Positions 1-4,847 are shown, counted from the first letter of the stretch. The stretch is 5,212 bases of DNA from Methylovulum sp. (GCA_028713595.1 JAQTNZ010000243.1:1-5212); one strand, 5' to 3'. The notes: a model not told the origin generated them from the letters alone. Program-made: numbers and translations.

Positions 1-1
1 T

Positions 2-523
2 GTGGGCTTTCGTGATAAAACCGTTTTCTCTTGGGATGATTTGCTCTTACCTACCCATCGCCCAACCCTTGCCAGCATAATGCATCCGCAGGATGGTAGT
101 GAAGCGCCCGAAGAGCCTTATACAATAGGAACCCAAGCCGTCATTAACCCTAAGTACACCTTAACCCCCAGATTATGGGAATACCTGCAAGCCTATGCAG
201 AAAAGCACCGTGCGGCAGGCAATGGCTTTGGTTTCGGTTTAGTGACGGCGGATAGTGTGGCGCGTACCTTATCGGCGCGATATTACAAGGATGGTTCGGA
301 AATTCTTGTCTCGCAAGGTGCGGGTAAGCGTCCGCGCCGATTGACTCCGCGTGAATGCGCTAGGCTTATGGGGTTTCCTGATAGTTTTAAAATTCCAGTG
401 AGCGATACACAGGCTTATCGCCAATTTGGCAACAGTGTGGTTATGCCTGTGATACGGGAAGTTGCTAGAATTATGGTGCCGAAAGTTATTGAAAATATAA
501 GCATTCATCAGCACAATTATTAA
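2..523 (+). CDS. DNA (cytosine-5-)-methyltransferase, Dcm/EcoRII-like, C-terminal part
   Basis: This enzyme transfers a methyl group from S-adenosylmethionine to C5 of cytosine in a specific site, and here would protect host DNA from the nuclease encoded downstream. The gene runs off the left edge. The first codon is GTG, but it is best read as the internal Val of a VGFRD segment (motif VIII region), so this is not a start. By comparison with E. coli Dcm, more than half of the protein is missing, including the catalytic PC motif and most of the cofactor site. Visible are the target-recognition region (residues about 50-108, with GNGFGFG and [16 protein letters not shown]), motif IX ([17 protein letters not shown], 110-126) and motif X ([14 protein letters not shown], 137-150). 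The recognition segment closely resembles what I recall of E. coli Dcm, so CCWGG is the likely target and CCNGG the alternative. The family call is firm; specificity is inferred. Confidence 0.93.
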   Translation: MGFRDKTVFSWDDLLLPTHRPTLASIMHPQDGSEAPEEPYTIGTQAVINPKYTLTPRLWEYLQAYAEKHRAAGNGFGFGLVTADSVARTLSARYYKDGSEILVSQGAGKRPRRLTPRECARLMGFPDSFKIPVSDTQAYRQFGNSVVMPVIREVARIMVPKVIENISIHQHNY

Positions 524-538
524 TTTTTTATTTTTGAT

Positions 539-542
539 GGAG
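539..542 (+). promoter_or_regulatory. Ribosome binding site for the small acidic ORF
   Basis: GGAG lies 7 bases before the ATG at 550. It supports translation of this small gene and its start. Confidence 0.6.
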
Positions 543-549
543 AAACAAT

Positions 550-825
550 ATGAATACATCACGCATCCCTGACTTTTCCAATAAAAGTTTTGATGGAATG
601 TTAATGTGGTTTTCCGAAATGTCAGTACGCGGTTTGATGTTTCATCCTGATGATGCACCAGAAACTATGGTGTCGATTGCTACAGATGAGAAAATATTTA
701 CAGACGATGAATGTAATAAAATCGGCGGCATACTCTCTGAGATGTTCAGCCAATTCAATGATGACGTTTACGATGCCGCTTATCCAATATTTATGAAGTG
801 TATTGGTATGAGGTTAGATGCCTGA
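550..825 (+). CDS. Small acidic hypothetical protein between methyltransferase and endonuclease
   Basis: I do not recognise this 91-residue protein. It starts at ATG behind a GGAG site and lies 26 bp after the methyltransferase stop and 29 bp before the nuclease start, so it is probably translated from the same message. By hand count it has about 16 Asp/Glu against 7 Lys/Arg, so it is acidic. It has no signal peptide and no membrane segment. Readable stretches include SFDGMLMWFSEMSVRGLMFHPDD near the N-terminus and VYDAAYPIFMKCIGMRLDA at the C-terminus, separated by an acidic, probably helical middle. No helix-turn-helix is evident, so it does not look like a restriction controller (C) protein. 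The codon pattern and ribosome site suggest a real gene. Its position invites a role in the restriction-modification system, such as an accessory or inhibitor, but nothing in the sequence proves that; it may be a passenger. Confidence 0.75.
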   Translation: MNTSRIPDFSNKSFDGMLMWFSEMSVRGLMFHPDDAPETMVSIATDEKIFTDDECNKIGGILSEMFSQFNDDVYDAAYPIFMKCIGMRLDA

Positions 826-841
826 TTAATTAACGGCTGAT

Positions 842-846
842 AAGGA
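842..846 (+). promoter_or_regulatory. Ribosome binding site for the endonuclease gene
   Basis: AAGGA lies 8 bases before the ATG at 855 and supports that start. Confidence 0.6.
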
Positions 847-854
847 ATAAAGCA

Positions 855-2090
855 ATGAAACACGGGTATCTTTCTCAGTATTTCGATGGTGTTGCCCTAA
901 AACGCCTTAGCGCGGTTGAAGTGGATATGATTAGTTCACATCAACACGAATTCAATGGTGTTGAGGGATTGCGTGAAATACTAGGAGAACCCGCAGGTAA
1001 AGTCAGATACGAAGCAAAATTTATGTATCTCACCGATTACGAGGACGATCCTATCATTGAAGATGGTTTCCTAACTTGGTATGACGCACGGCAGAAAGCA
1101 CGATTGGAAAGAGGCGTGATGCGATATGAGTATCGGCTTTATTTCCCGACAAATCAAGTGTCGCAGTGTGCCGCTGTCGGTGATCTATTATTAATCGCAA
1201 AGCGACCCAATAACACTTTATTGGCAATAGTCGCCGAACGGGAAACAACCATTGCAAAACAAATCATGTGGTTGTTCGGATTTTCCAGTTTAGCCCATCC
1301 TGGTTTTTCAATACGAGAAGATTTGGAAACCGAACAGGACAGAATTGCGTTTGCATCACGTTTTATTCTTGAAAGTATTGGCATTGTCGTTGAGACCACT
1401 GAGGAAACGTGGCTGGATGCTATGCTTCAAAAATTTAACGGCTGTTTCCCTACCACAAGGGAGTTTTCGGCCTATGCCCGTTCCACCTTAAAAGATATTA
1501 ATCCACAAGATGGCCCCGATGATGTCTTAATGGCTTGGCTGGAACGGGAAGAAATTCTATTCCGCACACTCGAACGGCATCTTATTGGTGATCGCCTTGC
1601 CGATGGTTTTGACGGTGACGTGGATGGTTTCATCAGTTTTTCGCTGTCGGTGCAAAACAGACGCAAAAGTCGTGTGGGCCTTGCGTTGGAAAACCATCTG
1701 GAATGCCTTTTTGCCGAATTAGGTGTGCGTTATTCAAGAACCGCCATCACGGAAAACAAGACAAAACCAGATTTTCTATTCCCTGGGCATACCGAATACC
1801 ACGATCTTGGTTTTAACCCGCTTAACCTGACCATGCTGGGAGTAAAATCGACCTGCAAAGACCGTTGGCGGCAGGTGTTGGCGGAAGCTAACCGTATTGA
1901 GCACAAGCATCTTCTGACATTGGAAGCCGCGATCAGCAGCAATCAGACCGATGAAATGCAAGCCCAAAAACTGCAACTTGTTTTGCCGCAGAGGATTCAT
2001 GAGTCGTACACACAGGCACAGCGCACATGGATTATAGATTTATCATCGTTTATTGGCTTGGTGAAAGAACGGCAACACAGTAAGGTATAG
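855..2090 (+). CDS. Type II restriction endonuclease, EcoRII-like (B3-like N-terminal domain plus EcoRII-C catalytic domain)
   Basis: This nuclease cuts DNA at the site that the upstream methyltransferase protects. At 411 residues it is close to the length of EcoRII (about 404). The C-terminal domain (about 265-400) matches EcoRII-C: NRRKSR at 268-273, then E279 in an LENHLE helix, KPDFLFP with D306, Y315 in EYHD, and VKSTCKDRWRQ from 330 with K331. These correspond to the Asp, Tyr and Lys of the EcoRII active site, a PD...K type centre, and all are intact. The N-terminal part (about 12-130) keeps the order KRLSA (16-20), HQHEF (29-33), TWYDAR (74-79), YEYRLYF (91-97) and GDLLLIAK (109-116), which parallels the EcoRII N-terminal B3-like domain. 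That domain makes EcoRII a type IIE enzyme, activated by a second site. A helical linker joins the two. The gene is the last in the operon and is convergent with the toxin-antitoxin pair. The family call is strong; CCWGG (or CCNGG) specificity and two-site behaviour are inferred. Confidence 0.93.
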   Translation: MKHGYLSQYFDGVALKRLSAVEVDMISSHQHEFNGVEGLREILGEPAGKVRYEAKFMYLTDYEDDPIIEDGFLTWYDARQKARLERGVMRYEYRLYFPTNQVSQCAAVGDLLLIAKRPNNTLLAIVAERETTIAKQIMWLFGFSSLAHPGFSIREDLETEQDRIAFASRFILESIGIVVETTEETWLDAMLQKFNGCFPTTREFSAYARSTLKDINPQDGPDDVLMAWLEREEILFRTLERHLIGDRLADGFDGDVDGFISFSLSVQNRRKSRVGLALENHLECLFAELGVRYSRTAITENKTKPDFLFPGHTEYHDLGFNPLNLTMLGVKSTCKDRWRQVLAEANRIEHKHLLTLEAAISSNQTDEMQAQKLQLVLPQRIHESYTQAQRTWIIDLSSFIGLVKERQHSKV

Positions 2091-2102
2091 CGTTTCAAAC
2101 GC
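2090..2102. other. 13-bp perfect palindrome at the convergent gene junction
   Basis: GCGTTT-C-AAACGC is a perfect inverted repeat starting on the last base of the endonuclease stop codon. It has a one-base centre and no following T-run, so a conventional terminator is not supported. It is the only obvious structure in the 35 bp between the convergent endonuclease and toxin genes apart from the direct repeat nearby. Confidence 0.4.
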
Positions 2103-2131
2103 GGTAAGGCGCATTCCGTAACGCGTTAAGG
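2098..2131. repeat. Tandem-spaced 12-bp direct repeat, AACGCGKTAAGG
   Basis: AACGCGGTAAGG (2098-2109) and AACGCGTTAAGG (2120-2131) match at 11 of 12 positions, 22 bp apart. The second copy contains the palindrome AACGCGTT and runs into the toxin stop codon. It may mark a module boundary or a protein-binding site; no function is evident. Confidence 0.4.
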
Positions 2132-2139
2132 TAAGTCCG
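2119..2139. repeat. Left near-direct repeat bordering the toxin-antitoxin module
   Basis: TAACGCGTTAAGGTAAGTCCG resembles the segment at 2923-2943 on the same strand. The alignment needs four single-base gaps, and the ungapped bases then agree. It covers the last codons of the toxin gene. The similarity is suggestive rather than secure. Confidence 0.3.
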
Positions 2140-2617
2140 CTACCCGCATACCTAAAGTAAGCGGATTATCGGGGAGGGCAACAAAGCCATAACGGGCGTA
2201 AAATGCCGCCGATTCTGCATTTTTTGCATCAACAAACAAAAGGCTACCGCCGATTAGGCTGGCGGCGGCCTTAATACGGGCCATAGCGTCAAGCAATAAC
2301 AGCTCACCATAACCTTTCTTTTGCTCTGAGTGCGCGACCGCCAAACGGGCAAGTGTCATGGCGGGGATATTTAACGGCAGGCTTTTTTGCAGGGTTTGCG
2401 GTAACGCCTCTTTGAGTGTCAAGCCTCGGATAGCCAGCGCATAATAACCGATAATTGTTGCGGGGGCGCAGTCTTGCACCAGCACAAAGGTGCGGGATAA
2501 ATTTTTTTGTTGATGCTGGCGCGAGGTGTTTTGTAGCCAAGCATCAAGGGCTGTATTGTTACAGCTAAAACGTTTCACGTCATGTGATGGAGCTAGGTTT
2601 TGTATTGAGAGACCCAC
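2126..2617 (-). CDS. GNAT-family acetyltransferase toxin of a type II toxin-antitoxin system (TacT/AtaT-like)
   Basis: Toxins of this group use acetyl-CoA to acetylate the amino acid on charged tRNA and so block translation. The 163-residue protein has the usual length and layout. An N-terminal FSCNNTALDAWLQ segment (17-29) is typical of the subfamily. IIGYYALAI (55-63) forms core strands. LARLAVAHSEQKKGYG (89-104) is acetyltransferase motif A, with the acetyl-CoA pyrophosphate loop QKKGYG at 99-104. AAFYARYGF (137-145) carries Y140, which aligns with the catalytic Tyr of TacT. All key residues are present, so it looks active. The start is GTG at 2617, chosen because GAGGT lies 5 bases before it and because this puts the N-terminus where relatives begin. 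It overlaps the antitoxin gene by 38 bp, implying translational coupling. The exact tRNA target cannot be read from the sequence. Confidence 0.92.
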   Translation of the reverse strand: MGLSIQNLAPSHDVKRFSCNNTALDAWLQNTSRQHQQKNLSRTFVLVQDCAPATIIGYYALAIRGLTLKEALPQTLQKSLPLNIPAMTLARLAVAHSEQKKGYGELLLLDAMARIKAAASLIGGSLLFVDAKNAESAAFYARYGFVALPDNPLTLGMRVADLP

Positions 2618-2894
2618 TGTTTACCTCGTTTTGATAACGCTCAGATGCCTTTGCCAAAACGCTATTGGGCGGTGATGGCTTCTGAAGCAGGTCGAATAAC
2701 ATGGCGGCATCTTTACGGGTCAAGCTAATGGTCGTTTCACGCTCAAGAAGCTGCTCGGCCCTTTCCAGCGCGCTTTGCACCATAAACTGATTGAGCGTTG
2801 CCCCGGTCAAATCCGCCGCTTCCTGGAGTTTCTCTTGGATAGAGAGGGAAACCCTTGCCGTAATACGGCCTCGTTCTATTGATTTTTGTTGCAT
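2580..2894 (-). CDS. DUF1778 ribbon-helix-helix antitoxin
   Basis: This is the antidote to the GNAT toxin encoded directly after it. It binds the toxin and, through an N-terminal ribbon-helix-helix dimer, normally represses its own operon. Of 104 residues, about 10-17 (RITARVSL) form the DNA-binding strand, followed by two helices (about 18-30 and 34-52, with TLNQFMVQSALERAEQLL). The tail, ISLTRKDAAMLFDLLQKP then PPNSVLAKASERY (56-87), is the part that wraps the toxin in this family. About 17 further residues (88-104) extend past the usual motif end and include the overlap with the toxin gene. The start is ATG at 2894. The nearest purine-rich site, AGG at 2907-2909, is rather far (12 bases), so the start is likely but not proven. 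Expected regulation is autorepression, with possible operators just upstream. Confidence 0.92.
   Translation of the reverse strand: MQQKSIERGRITARVSLSIQEKLQEAADLTGATLNQFMVQSALERAEQLLERETTISLTRKDAAMLFDLLQKPSPPNSVLAKASERYQNEVNSGSLNTKPSSIT
2623..2627 (-). promoter_or_regulatory. Ribosome binding site deciding the GTG start of the toxin
   Basis: On the minus strand GAGGT lies 5 bases before GTG at 2617, inside the antitoxin coding region. It supports both the unusual start codon and coupled translation. Confidence 0.65.
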
Positions 2895-2903
2895 ATTAAC
2901 TAA

Positions 2904-2925
2904 TTACCTATGGCTTTTAGGGTAA
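2904..2925. promoter_or_regulatory. Candidate operator of the toxin-antitoxin operon
   Basis: TTACCT (2904-2909) and GGGTAA (2920-2925) form an imperfect inverted repeat, with five of six bases pairing, 10-31 bp upstream of the antitoxin ATG. A further TAAGGTA follows at 2932-2938. Ribbon-helix-helix antitoxins commonly bind such paired short sites just upstream of their own gene. The position fits autorepression, but the repeat is short. Confidence 0.3.
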
Positions 2926-2943
2926 GCGGTTTAAGGTAGTCCG
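2923..2943. repeat. Right near-direct repeat bordering the toxin-antitoxin module
   Basis: TAAGCGGTTTAAGGTAGTCCG is the partner of 2119-2139, aligned with four single-base gaps. Together the two copies bracket the toxin-antitoxin genes about 800 bp apart. Confidence 0.3.
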
Positions 2944-2973
2944 TTGCCGTTAAGGCCCGATGACGGGGGGTAT

Positions 2974-2979
2974 TGTCAA
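2974..2979 (-). promoter_or_regulatory. Possible -35 box for the toxin-antitoxin operon
   Basis: The minus strand reads TTGACA here, a consensus -35 hexamer about 80 bases before the antitoxin start. At 16-18 bases spacing only poor -10 matches (GCCTTA or CCTTAA) are found, so this is weak support for a promoter. Confidence 0.25.
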
Positions 2980-3038
2980 TGCTCTATGATTTATCGCGTC
3001 TATGTTCCGTTTCACCTTCCAGTTTGTTTGCTATACCT

Positions 3039-3065
3039 CGTCCATATTGAAAGCAATAGTTTCAA
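3039..3065 (+). repeat. Left terminal inverted repeat of the symmetric element
   Basis: It pairs with 3256-3282 with one mismatch in 27. It also contains its own small palindrome, TTGAAA-N7-TTTCAA at 3047-3065. Confidence 0.75.
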
Positions 3066-3087
3066 ACAATTCTTAAAGACGATGTAA

Positions 3088-3232
3088 CTTAAGGGCGTTG
3101 TAAGTTAATCCGTTCGTGGTGAGCCTGTCGAACCATGGGCGGATTAACCGCTCACCCCATTCGACAAGCTCACGACAGGCTTCGACCAGCTCCACCACAA
3201 GGGTGGTCTGGGGACAGGCGAACGGTTAATCC
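3088..3232 (+). repeat. 145-bp intergenic repeat core, copy A
   Basis: This segment matches the reverse complement of 4586-4730 over its full length without gaps, with about 12 mismatches counted by eye (about 92% identity). It is rich in nested hairpins: GTGAGCCTGTCGAA (3120-3133) pairs with TTCGACAAGCTCAC (3160-3173) apart from one base, and CCACC-ACAA-GGGTGG lies near 3192-3206. CGTTCG near the left end is opposed by CGAACG near the right end. Its unit GTGAGCYTGTCGAA resembles palindromic repeats scattered through many gammaproteobacterial genomes. It shows no coding character. Confidence 0.8.
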
Positions 3233-3255
3233 TCGCTTGCACTGTTTATGATTTA

Positions 3256-3282
3256 TTGAAACTACTGCTTTCAATATGGACG
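3256..3282 (-). repeat. Right terminal inverted repeat of the symmetric element
   Basis: It is the reverse complement of 3039-3065 with one mismatch. It includes TTGAAA-N7-TTTCAA at 3256-3274. Confidence 0.75.
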
Positions 3283-3310
3283 GTGTTTATAGCGATTATT
3301 ATAGACAGAT

Positions 3311-3327
3311 GGTGTCAAAATGACACC
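3311..3327. promoter_or_regulatory. Perfect 17-bp palindrome, GGTGTCA-AAA-TGACACC
   Basis: Two 7-base arms pair exactly around AAA. The tight geometry is typical of an operator for a dimeric regulator or of a small hairpin. The bases after it (CTTATTTTAATGG) are only weakly T-rich, so a terminator is less likely. It lies 18 bp outside the right end of the symmetric element and about 330 bp before the phosphoesterase gene. The regulator, if any, is unknown. Confidence 0.45.
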
Positions 3328-3350
3328 CTTATTTTAATGGTGGCTTATCT

Positions 3351-3467
3351 GACGGCGGCAAGCCGTTACCCCATCAAGCGCCGCACGTTGCGCTTGCCAG
3401 TGTGAAGGCGGCAAGCTTGCTGACCGCCAAAAAAAACCACGCCAACAACCTCATATCCGCCACCGTC
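3351..3467. repeat. GC-rich foldback segment with GGCGGCAAGC repeats
   Basis: GGCGGCAAGC occurs at 3353-3362 and 3407-3416. The second copy pairs with GCTTGCC at 3392-3398 to give a 7-bp stem with an 11-base loop, and alternatively GGCGG (3407-3411) pairs with CCGCC (3424-3428). The outer ends, GACGGCGGC (3351-3359) and GCCACCGTC (3459-3467), are inverted repeats with one mismatch. This may be a small REP-like unit or a structured RNA leader. A run of eight A follows the inner hairpin. Confidence 0.35.
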
Positions 3468-3482
3468 ATAATAAATTCATAT

Positions 3483-3495
3483 TGATAATTTATCA
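3483..3495. promoter_or_regulatory. AT-rich 13-bp palindrome, TGATAA-T-TTATCA
   Basis: This perfect palindrome sits in the most AT-rich part of the phosphoesterase upstream region. It could be an operator or lie within a promoter, but no well-spaced -35/-10 pair was found around it. Confidence 0.3.
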
Positions 3496-3545
3496 TTAAG
3501 CCAGCGTTTTTACAGCAAAACTTGAAAGTTTCCGTATCGTGGCGC

Positions 3546-3634
3546 GGCAACGGGCAAGCCTATCATGGTGGGTTTCCACTGTTCATCCAAAGACCCAACC
3601 GGCCAGCCCTGCCGTTGCCCTAAGGCAATCCTTA
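3546..3634 (+). other. Leader of the phosphoesterase gene with small inverted repeats
   Basis: GGCAACGG (3546-3553) is complementary to CCGTTGCC (3612-3619), and TAAGG-CAAT-CCTTA (3621-3634) is a short hairpin ending 22 bases before the ATG. The transcript could fold here. No known riboswitch or RNA family was recognised. Confidence 0.25.
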
Positions 3635-3656
3635 CATTGGCGCGTAACCCATCATT

Positions 3657-4463
3657 ATGAGCAAAAAAATCAAAGCACCTTACAAAGCCGTATTTGTTTC
3701 TGACATTCATCTTGGCACCCGCTCGTGCAAGGCGGAGTTTTTACTGAAAACCCTCAAAAGGCTGTCTTTCGATGAAATTTATCTGATAGGCGACATCATT
3801 GATGGCTGGAAAATCAAGCGTGGTTGGTATTGGCATCAGGATCACACCAATTTTTTAAGGAAAATCTTAAAATATTCAAAAAATAAGCGGGTGGTGTATA
3901 TCGCGGGCAACCATGACGAATTTTTGCGCAATTTTTTATCGCATGGCGATTTGAACATTGGCAATGTGGAAATTTATGACGAGACGGTGTATACCACGGC
4001 CTTAGGCAAATCGTATTTGCTGACGCACGGTGACAATTACGACATCGTCACCCGCTACCATAAGCAAATCGCGGTGCTGGGCGATATTGGCTATGAGTCC
4101 TTATTGTCGCTTAACCGCCATTTCAATTGGGTCAGACGGCATATGGGCTTTGGTTACTGGTCGCTGTCAAAGTTTGTCAAAAACAAGGTCAAGTCGGCGG
4201 TGTCGTTCATTACCCAGTTTGAAATCGTGGTGGCTAATGAATGCCAAGGCCGCCAGTTGGATGGTGTGATTTGTGGGCATATCCATTCCGCCGCCAACAA
4301 GTATATCGATAATATCCATTATCTCAATTGTGGGGATTGGGTGGAGTCTTGCACCTTAATCGCCGAAGATTGGGAAGGTCAGCTCCATATCATTGAGTAT
4401 AACCAGCTGGAAGCGGCGTTGCCGCTGATGCTGGAAGATTTGGCCGATGAGGTGTTGGGCTAA
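3657..4463 (+). CDS. Calcineurin-like metallophosphoesterase, UDP-2,3-diacylglucosamine diphosphatase (LpxH)-like, COG2908
   Basis: This is a predicted two-metal phosphohydrolase. LpxH itself cleaves UDP-2,3-diacylglucosamine to lipid X in lipid A synthesis at the inner membrane. This protein belongs to the longer LpxH-like branch, whose substrate may differ. All five metal-binding motifs are visible in its 268 residues: SDIH (15-18), GD at 45-46, GNHD (84-87), HGD (124-126) and GHIH (207-210). LGTRSCKAEFLL after the first motif, GYWSLSKFVKNKVKSAV (166-182) and LNCGDWVESC (223-232) are typical of this branch. No signal peptide or membrane helix is seen, so it is probably cytoplasmic or peripheral. 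The ATG at 3657 gives the usual short N-terminus before the first motif, but no Shine-Dalgarno sequence is visible before it. The gene lies between two inverted 145-bp repeats and faces a glycosyltransferase gene. The fold is certain; the substrate is inferred. Confidence 0.9.
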   Translation: MSKKIKAPYKAVFVSDIHLGTRSCKAEFLLKTLKRLSFDEIYLIGDIIDGWKIKRGWYWHQDHTNFLRKILKYSKNKRVVYIAGNHDEFLRNFLSHGDLNIGNVEIYDETVYTTALGKSYLLTHGDNYDIVTRYHKQIAVLGDIGYESLLSLNRHFNWVRRHMGFGYWSLSKFVKNKVKSAVSFITQFEIVVANECQGRQLDGVICGHIHSAANKYIDNIHYLNCGDWVESCTLIAEDWEGQLHIIEYNQLEAALPLMLEDLADEVLG

Positions 4464-4585
4464 AACGGTTGGGTATCTGTGCGGTGTTGGATAAGCGGGC
4501 TTCTCGTTCCCACGCGCCGCGTACCCGCAGGGCATAAATCACTGCCATTAAGTTAAGGATTTGTGCCTGTAATTTCAACAAGATA

Positions 4586-4730
4586 GGATTATCCGTTCGC
4601 CTGTCCTCAGACCACCCTTGTGGTGGAGCTGGTCGAAGCCTGTCATGAGCTTGACGAATGGGGTGGACGGTTAATCCGGTCATGGTTCGACAAGCTCACC
4701 ACGAACGGATTAACTTACTACGACCTTAAC
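4586..4730 (-). repeat. 145-bp intergenic repeat core, copy B (inverted relative to copy A)
   Basis: This is the reverse complement of 3088-3232 over the same length with about 12 mismatches. It keeps the hairpins, with GTGAGCTTGTCGAA on the minus strand and ACCACC...GGTGGT. The outer arms of the full element are only partly kept. TTGAAA follows after 21 bp on the right, close to the 22-bp spacer of copy A. On the left TTTCAA is 7 bp away instead of 23, suggesting a deletion. Confidence 0.8.
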
Positions 4731-4781
4731 ACAATAGCGTTTTCTATGTTATTGAAATAAAAATAGTATTTCTTAACTTAA

Positions 4782-4797
4782 TGACAGTGACCTGTCA
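4782..4797. other. Inverted repeat TGACAG-TGAC-CTGTCA
   Basis: Six-base arms pair perfectly around a four-base loop in the convergent intergenic region. It has no T-run, so it may simply add to transcript-end structure here. Confidence 0.3.
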
Positions 4798-4820
4798 GGC
4801 ACGGATAAACGGATTGATAC

Positions 4821-4847
4821 GGCTGGCCTTCTTAAGGGAGGCCAGCC
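4821..4847. terminator. Strong hairpin between convergent genes, possible bidirectional terminator
   Basis: GGCTGGCC (4821-4828) pairs perfectly with GGCCAGCC (4840-4847), and inner pairs can extend the stem around a TTAAG-centred loop. It begins 20 bp past the glycosyltransferase stop, where a terminator is expected. No U-tract follows on either strand, so it is not a textbook intrinsic terminator and may instead stabilise 3' ends. Confidence 0.45.

Larger units (their letters stand above)
3030..3293. mobile_element. MITE-like symmetric element with 27-bp terminal inverted repeats
   Basis: The left arm 3039-3065 and right arm 3256-3282 are reverse complements at 26 of 27 positions. GCTATA (3030-3035) and TATAGC (3288-3293) extend the symmetry outward, with small gaps between. 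Between the arms lie a 22-bp spacer, the 145-bp core, and a 23-bp spacer, so the core is almost exactly centred. It encodes no transposase, so it would be moved, if at all, by an enzyme supplied elsewhere. No clear target-site duplication was found. A REP-like hairpin array is the alternative reading. Confidence 0.6.
2895..3656. other. Noncoding stretch between the toxin-antitoxin operon and the phosphoesterase gene
   Basis: No convincing gene was found in these 762 bp on either strand. In order, it holds the toxin-antitoxin upstream region with operator-like repeats (2904-2979), a tiny CCCG/CGGG hairpin (2956-2967), a symmetric inverted-repeat element (3030-3293), a perfect palindrome (3311-3327), a GC-rich foldback (3351-3467), an AT-rich palindrome (3483-3495) and a leader with small inverted repeats (3546-3634). 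A minus-strand open frame over 3510-3710 was considered and not accepted. Confidence 0.7.

Noticed and set aside
269..658. Minus-strand open frame opposite the methyltransferase and small acidic gene
   Set aside because: It is a shadow of motifs IX and X of the methyltransferase and of the next gene, with no independent coding signal.
550..825. Restriction controller (C) protein
   Set aside because: The size is about right, but no helix-turn-helix pattern is visible and the protein is strongly acidic.
2098..2945. Integron cassette with attC sites around the toxin-antitoxin genes
   Set aside because: GNAT/DUF1778 pairs are common in cassettes, but the bordering sequences do not give proper GTTRRRY and RYYYAAC core sites or the expected folded attC.
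3088..3232. CRISPR array or tandem repeat
   Set aside because: The repeated units are inverted, unequal in length and not separated by regular unique spacers.
3510..3710. Minus-strand open frame of 66 codons overlapping the phosphoesterase start
   Set aside because: It overlaps the well-supported phosphoesterase N-terminus, has no visible ribosome site and matches no family I recognise. The C-terminal half looks mildly protein-like, so a decayed gene fragment cannot be fully excluded.
4030..4269. Second plus-strand frame inside the phosphoesterase gene
   Set aside because: It lies wholly within the gene in another frame and has a low-complexity Ser/Trp-rich translation.
4390..4683. Minus-strand open frame across the end of the phosphoesterase and repeat copy B
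   Set aside because: Half of it is antisense to a clear gene and the rest translates the noncoding repeat, giving the proline- and arginine-rich product typical of such palindromes.
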